From Ephydatia muelleri (Eukaryota > Porifera > Demospongiae > Spongillida > Spongillidae), in the NCBI GenBank assembly GCA_013339895.1, contig JABACO010000004.1, positions 12,200,813-12,264,812 on the forward strand: DNA of 64,000 bases, written 5' to 3'. This document shows, piece by piece, positions 60,039 through 64,000 of this stretch (positions are counted from its first letter, which is position 1; the number at the start of each line of letters is the position of its first letter). The position numbers were made by a program, and so were the translations under genes. A model generated the notes under the pieces. That model saw only the letters and a list, made by a program, of their open reading frames with translations. It made no database searches and was not told the DNA's origin.

Positions 60039-60170
60039 CGGGGGCAGAATTCAAGCACTAGGTCTCTCAGGCGATTGTGGTGAGATACCACATCTCCACC
60101 TGGCAGTGTGATTACCGAGCCGATCAATACTTGTATCTGGACATAAAGAGCATGATGCTTCTCTGGCACT
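59570..60170 (-). pseudogene. Minus-strand fragment of the same retrotransposon 3' end, split by a G/C run
   Basis: The minus strand has PGGDVVSHHNRLRDLVLEFC, then (across the poly-G run) AHQVVRVEKGNGLTPDHSC and PADILVLDWDRGRHAAFDV, and after a frame change pieces such as LAVEPYGNWGKEAQ near 59,740. A short inverted repeat (CATTCTGGGTAGATGCTTAC at 59,369 against its complement at about 59,583) joins it to the plus-strand copy. So copies sit tail to tail. Confidence 0.6.
60004..60038. repeat. 35 bp poly-G run
   Basis: Uninterrupted G, inside a decayed RT fragment. Its length is uncertain by nature. Confidence 0.9.
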
Positions 60171-60652
60171 ATCCACCCCTAACCACCATTTTACTGCTGT
60201 TTGTAACTCATTGGGGTCACTAACAGCCAAGATGAAGCATGTGAGGCTGACGTAGATAAAAGACGTACCTTGTCTGCGGGTGTTAATGCTTCATAAAGTA
60301 GTGAGAACTGATGATCCTCTATCTGCTGGGATAGTGCTCTGTGCTGGGGAAACAATACTATCAACCGCTCGAGAAAGGTGTTTGTGGTCCCCCTTTAATG
60401 TGGTATTATGCTTAATTATTTAACTCTTTCGCGGTGGGCAGAAGATCAAGTTGCACTCCCCTTACGGCAGTGTGCTGGGTTCCGTAAGCTAGTGCACATT
60501 GCGCCGACATACAGTCCCTCTCAATCCAGCCTCACTACGACCCTTTAATAATCTCCAGCCTGTTTACCGTCCAGGATACTCATCACGGGAATCGGTCCGG
60601 CTAGACCATGACAATTAACGAGGTGACTCGTTACAGATGACACTTTTCATCC

Positions 60653-61805
60653 ATGGATGACTCTACAAGACTTGGTGACATGGCAATCAGAGAGCTTGTC
60701 AAGCTCATAGAAAATGCTTGTATTCAAGAATGTGGAGAGACGGTACCCAGAAGGCTGGTACACAGAATGAGAAGCGAGTTATAGCGCGCAAGGCATCACA
60801 GTTTGATTATGTTGTTGATGGCCAACTAATGTACAAGGAAAAAACGAAGACGAGTGACAGAAAGGAGGTACCGGTGTTTTGCCATGCACGCTCGAAATAC
60901 GTGCATTGCATGTACGTAGTACTTTATCTGGCCCCGGCCATATATGACTACCTCATTATCTCCTTTTTCACAGTTGGACATTACTGCTCTAGTTGAGCAG
61001 CTGAGGATAACCAGGTCCTGTCATTCAGATCCTACCTCTTGGCACCTTGGTGTTCAAAGAGCTTTGGTACTCATCACTGAACAGTTCGTTAGGAAAGGTA
61101 TTGTAAAGGACTCACAAGAGGTGGCAACTTATCTTTATAAGTAATGTTTGATATTTGACCTATCAATGTGGCAGAAAGAACGTAGACACATTAATGAGTA
61201 AAAGTGTTTCACTATTGAAAGATTTTGTATGGCCTTTCAAATTGAAACTTCAATTTATTCAATAACTTAACCTTGATATTTATACACCCTGATATCTCGT
61301 TTGGGGAAATGATGCATCTTAATAATCTGGGATGATTGCACAAAATAGATGGAACCATTTGCCGCACCTGATAAGATAGCCACTCAAACCACATCTCTAT
61401 TCTTGGTAAGACTTCAGTTATGAGCGGTGTTATGCAAAAATTCTTTTTCAGCTGTTTATGCACATGGGAATCAGACAAGTGATTAGGTACTTCAGACCAA
61501 GGCACTGAGTTCATTGATCACCAGAGCAGAACTCTGATGTAATGCCTAAAGATCAAACACAACCTAGCAACATAGCATACCACCCTCAAGTTACTTTGTA
61601 CTATTATTTATACCTGAATATTTTGGCACTCGATCTACATCCAGGCAAATGGACTCAACTAAAGATTCGATCAGATGCTTTAGAATATGCTTACAACACC
61701 TCTTTGAACGCTAGGGTGCATTTGCACACAACCATTACTCCAGTCATGCACAATGTAGATCTTAGATGGCAAGTGTATAATGTGTTGATCACAACTCCAT
61801 GACGC
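60653..61805 (+). pseudogene. Ty3/gypsy-like integrase gene remnant
   Basis: An ATG at 60,653 opens MDDSTRLGDMAIRELVKLIE. A frame change leads to RKASQFDYVVDGQLMYKE and, after a likely intron ending TTTTTCACAG at 60,973, to SCHSDPTSWHLGVQRALVLI and FVRKGIVKD, which is the integrase zinc-binding H...H...C-type segment of gypsy-class and GIN/KRBA2-like proteins (usual form CHxDPTSGHxGVxRTLxRI). The core follows in broken frames: SDQGTEF near 61,495-61,515, LKIKHN (61,547-61,565), and YAYNTSLNARVHLHTTI with PVMHNVDLRW (61,690-61,770). Stops and frameshifts make it non-functional. No LTR is identified. Such integrases can also be host-domesticated; here decay argues against that. Confidence 0.7.
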
Positions 61806-62190
61806 ATGCATATTCTTGCTGCTCTTGTAACCTTACAAGTACATTGGAGTAATTATGTTGCTTCTCTCACCTGCCTAATTATTCAGATGACTTCACTAAT
61901 GCATCACTCTACAGTAGTACTCCCAGAACAAGGGATCCGTAACCCACATCTGTGTAGTAAATCATGTTTAAAATGCCAGGTCACTCCCCATGCTCACGCA
62001 ACCGTAATAATCTGTGTCACCATGCTGTGTGTTGTGTTGATTATAGAATACCACTGTACTTGCATTACTGTGATATACTGACACACATGTAACCCGTGTA
62101 GGTGCTACGGTCATAAATATGCTTGAACACATGTGGGTGTGTTTACGTATACAGTGTATATGCACTTGGTGTTCAAAGAGTTAAAGCTTT
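61800..62190 (+). repeat. Dispersed copy of the tail of the 1.8 kb tandem unit
   Basis: ATGACTTCACTAATGCATCA (61,888; compare 4,057 and 6,836), AACCCACATCTGTGTAGT and, at the end, CTTGGTGTTCAAAGAGTTAA (62,165) follow 3,940-4,400 in order. It directly follows the integrase remnant, so this tail may belong to the same mobile element. Confidence 0.65.
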
Positions 62191-62194
62191 GTGC

Positions 62195-62730
62195 TATTTG
62201 ATAATTTTATTTGACAGGTTTGTAGCTTTTCAGTGGACATGACCAAATATTGATTCCAGGTTAATAGGGACTGCCATTATTGCATTTTTGCATGTTATGT
62301 AATTTATTGCCCCGATTTCCAGATGAGTCTTTCTAAGCCATTTAGGGAATGAGTGATCATCGTGAGACTCACAAAGCAATTCAATATATTACAATTGCTA
62401 TTTTGCTGATAGACAATAAGTTAACTAATAATAACTTGAGGTATCATTTTAGTAGGTGATAAGTTTTGTTACTAATTAAATATGTGCATAGGCACTGTAG
62501 TAATTAAGTCAATGTTATTAGATGTAGCTTATGTCTGCTGCAATAAGAGTATTAACATGTGTTTCGGACAGTTTCTGACAAATTATATTATATATGTATT
62601 TTATTGTATGAAATTACCTAACGTTTGAATAGGCTATAACACATGCTTTATTTTCTACACTTTATACTATGCAATTTCTCATTGTGAAAATATATTTTGG
62701 TGTCTTGCAATATCTGCAGTGCCAATGTTA
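62195..62730. other. AT-rich non-coding spacer
   Basis: No gene or repeat is recognised. Confidence 0.45.
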
Positions 62731-63005
62731 CAAGGTCCTCTACCCCATGGGGTTCAAAACCGCAAGATCTTCAGGTAGGAGCATTCAAGTTGCTTTAAAT
62801 CTGATATGTATGTAGAAGGATCCTTTCGCTATTTATTTATCTGTTTGTTAATTTTTACATATGCTTTTCAAAGTCGTGCCCATTTCTCGCTCCGTATGTT
62901 CAATACGGCATGCGTAAGCCTATTTGCTATGCACTCACATTATCCTCTAGATAGTTGTGTATAAAAGCTTTCCTATTTGCCATAATCCTTGCTAAAATAA
63001 ATTGT

Positions 63006-63007
<2 letters not shown>

Positions 63008-63038
<31 letters not shown>
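63008..63038. repeat. 31 bp poly-C run
   Basis: Uninterrupted C inside the dispersed repeat. Confidence 0.92.
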
Positions 63039-63041
<3 letters not shown>

Positions 63042-63554
63042 ACGGCTATCACTTCAATTTGTCTTGCACAATTTCAGCTCACACATAGTACACATTGCAT
63101 TTCACGCACTCATGCTGGCTCACACACTCTCTTATGCGTTTGTGCACACACTTGCATTGTTGTGTACATGGACCTGTACACCATCATATGGCATATTCTT
63201 ATGTACTGTACTTGCACACACCAGTTATACATGTGGCATAAAATACACCTATCTGATATATGGTACACAGACATACACGCACACACACATGGTCACATGT
63301 GCATGAATCTTTTCCATTTAACTGCTGTTAGCATGTTTGTAGAGGCCACTGATTCTCTTCACGATTTACACCCTGTACTGGAACTAAGTGTCTGTACTCT
63401 CTGTGTTTTTCCTCTGTATTGTTGAATATAGTCCTCTCTAGAAGAATCCTTTTGACAACTCCTCTGAGTCCCCATGTAACTAGTTCTCTGTACATAACAT
63501 AGAGCCCTCACTTAAGACTGTAACACATAAGTATGTGTAACTAACTACAGGATT

Positions 63555-63865
63555 GTTCCTTTGTACTTGCATCGTGTCACATAGGAATGGTCATTTGCAC
63601 ATATAATAGTACATGCATTGTGTCCCCATAGGATTGGTCTACATACCTTTGTACATGCATCGTGTTCTCCCATAGGATTGGTTCCTTGTATATGCATGTG
63701 TTACATTGCTCCTTTGTGCATACCTTGGTGCATGCTTTGTTTCCCCACAGGATTGGTCCTTTATACATGTATTGTGTCTCCATAGGATTAATTCTCAGTA
63801 CCTACATCATAACCCATAGGATCAGTCCTGTGTATTTGCCATCTTGTCCCCATAGAATTGGTAAG
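63555..63865. repeat. Imperfect minisatellite of about 35-45 bp units
   Basis: CATAGGATTGGT or a close variant recurs about seven times, with TTTGTACATGCATYGTGT between. Similar units appear after the gap at 24,040 and inverted at 26,560-26,610. Confidence 0.8.
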
Positions 63866-64000
63866 TTTGGTACTCTAGAGATACACATACATTGCGCTCT
63901 TGCCCAATGCACACACCACTGTATACTTGTGGCGAAGATATTCACCGCAACATGCGTAAGGCTTCAGTATCCTAACCTACAAAAAAGCTTGGACAAGACT

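Larger units (their letters stand above)
62735..63950 (+). repeat. Dispersed repeat, least expanded full copy
   Basis: This is the plus-strand relative of 26,530-29,690. It begins near TACCCCATGGGGTTCAAAAC (62,738), passes AAGCTTTCCTATTTGCCAT, a 31 bp poly-C run (63,008-63,038), a CA-poor centre, TTTCCTCTGTATTGTTG, and ends with units based on CCCATAGGATTGGT. The non-coding structure with shared ends suggests a non-autonomous element, but I could not fix terminal repeats or a target duplication. Confidence 0.7.

Overview
The window looks like nuclear DNA of an early-diverging animal, most likely a demosponge. It has spliced genes with very short introns (about 36 to 70 bp), a TGF-beta type I receptor, a RasGEF exon, a large secreted beta-helix plus multi-transmembrane protein of a type I know to be expanded in sponges, and a dense load of eukaryotic transposon remains, CA/GT microsatellites and minisatellites. 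No bacterial gene layout is visible. The species assignment is inference. A run of exactly 100 N (23,901-24,000) marks a scaffold gap.

Layout. 1-0.95 kb: end of a Lys/Arg-rich repeat protein gene, abutting a broken copy of the beta-helix/TM gene (0.95-1.9 kb, minus). 2.4-8.5 kb: a tandem array of about 1.8 kb units carrying decayed 3' ends of the same gene, one unit split by a 483 bp foldback element. 8.9-17.2 kb: mostly non-coding with microsatellites and a 27 bp minisatellite. 17.76-20.1 kb: dead hAT transposase (minus). 22.1-23.3 kb: another dead beta-helix/TM copy (plus). 24-29.7 kb: CA/GT-rich dispersed repeats and a Mutator-like MITE with a 9 bp target duplication. 29.9-35.19 kb: a 5.29 kb element that is one near-perfect palindrome, with TA|CAGTCGGG ends. 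35.86-36.93 kb: a multi-exon fragment related to the N-terminal zinc-binding region of RAG1. 38.9-45.7 kb: two arrays of the same 27 bp minisatellite enclosing Crinkler-type kinase genes (broken), a SET-like gene and a second Mutator-like MITE. 46.0-48.55 kb: TGF-beta type I receptor lacking its last exon, followed by a lone RasGEF exon. 49.3-52.7 kb: a 15 bp minisatellite and non-LTR retrotransposon remains. 53.6-57.95 kb: the intact 1,446-residue beta-helix/TM gene (minus). 58.5-61.8 kb: non-LTR and Ty3/gypsy-like integrase remains. 62.7-63.95 kb: another copy of the CA-rich dispersed repeat.

The one clearly intact long coding region is the 1,446-residue gene; the SET-like gene is probably intact. 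The receptor, the Crinkler-type kinases and the RAG1-like fragment each carry one or more single-base frameshifts, some in homopolymers, so consensus errors and true decay cannot be separated from sequence alone. The most distinctive objects are the giant palindromic transposon, the RAG1 N-terminal-like fragment 0.7 kb beside it, and the Crinkler/minisatellite block.
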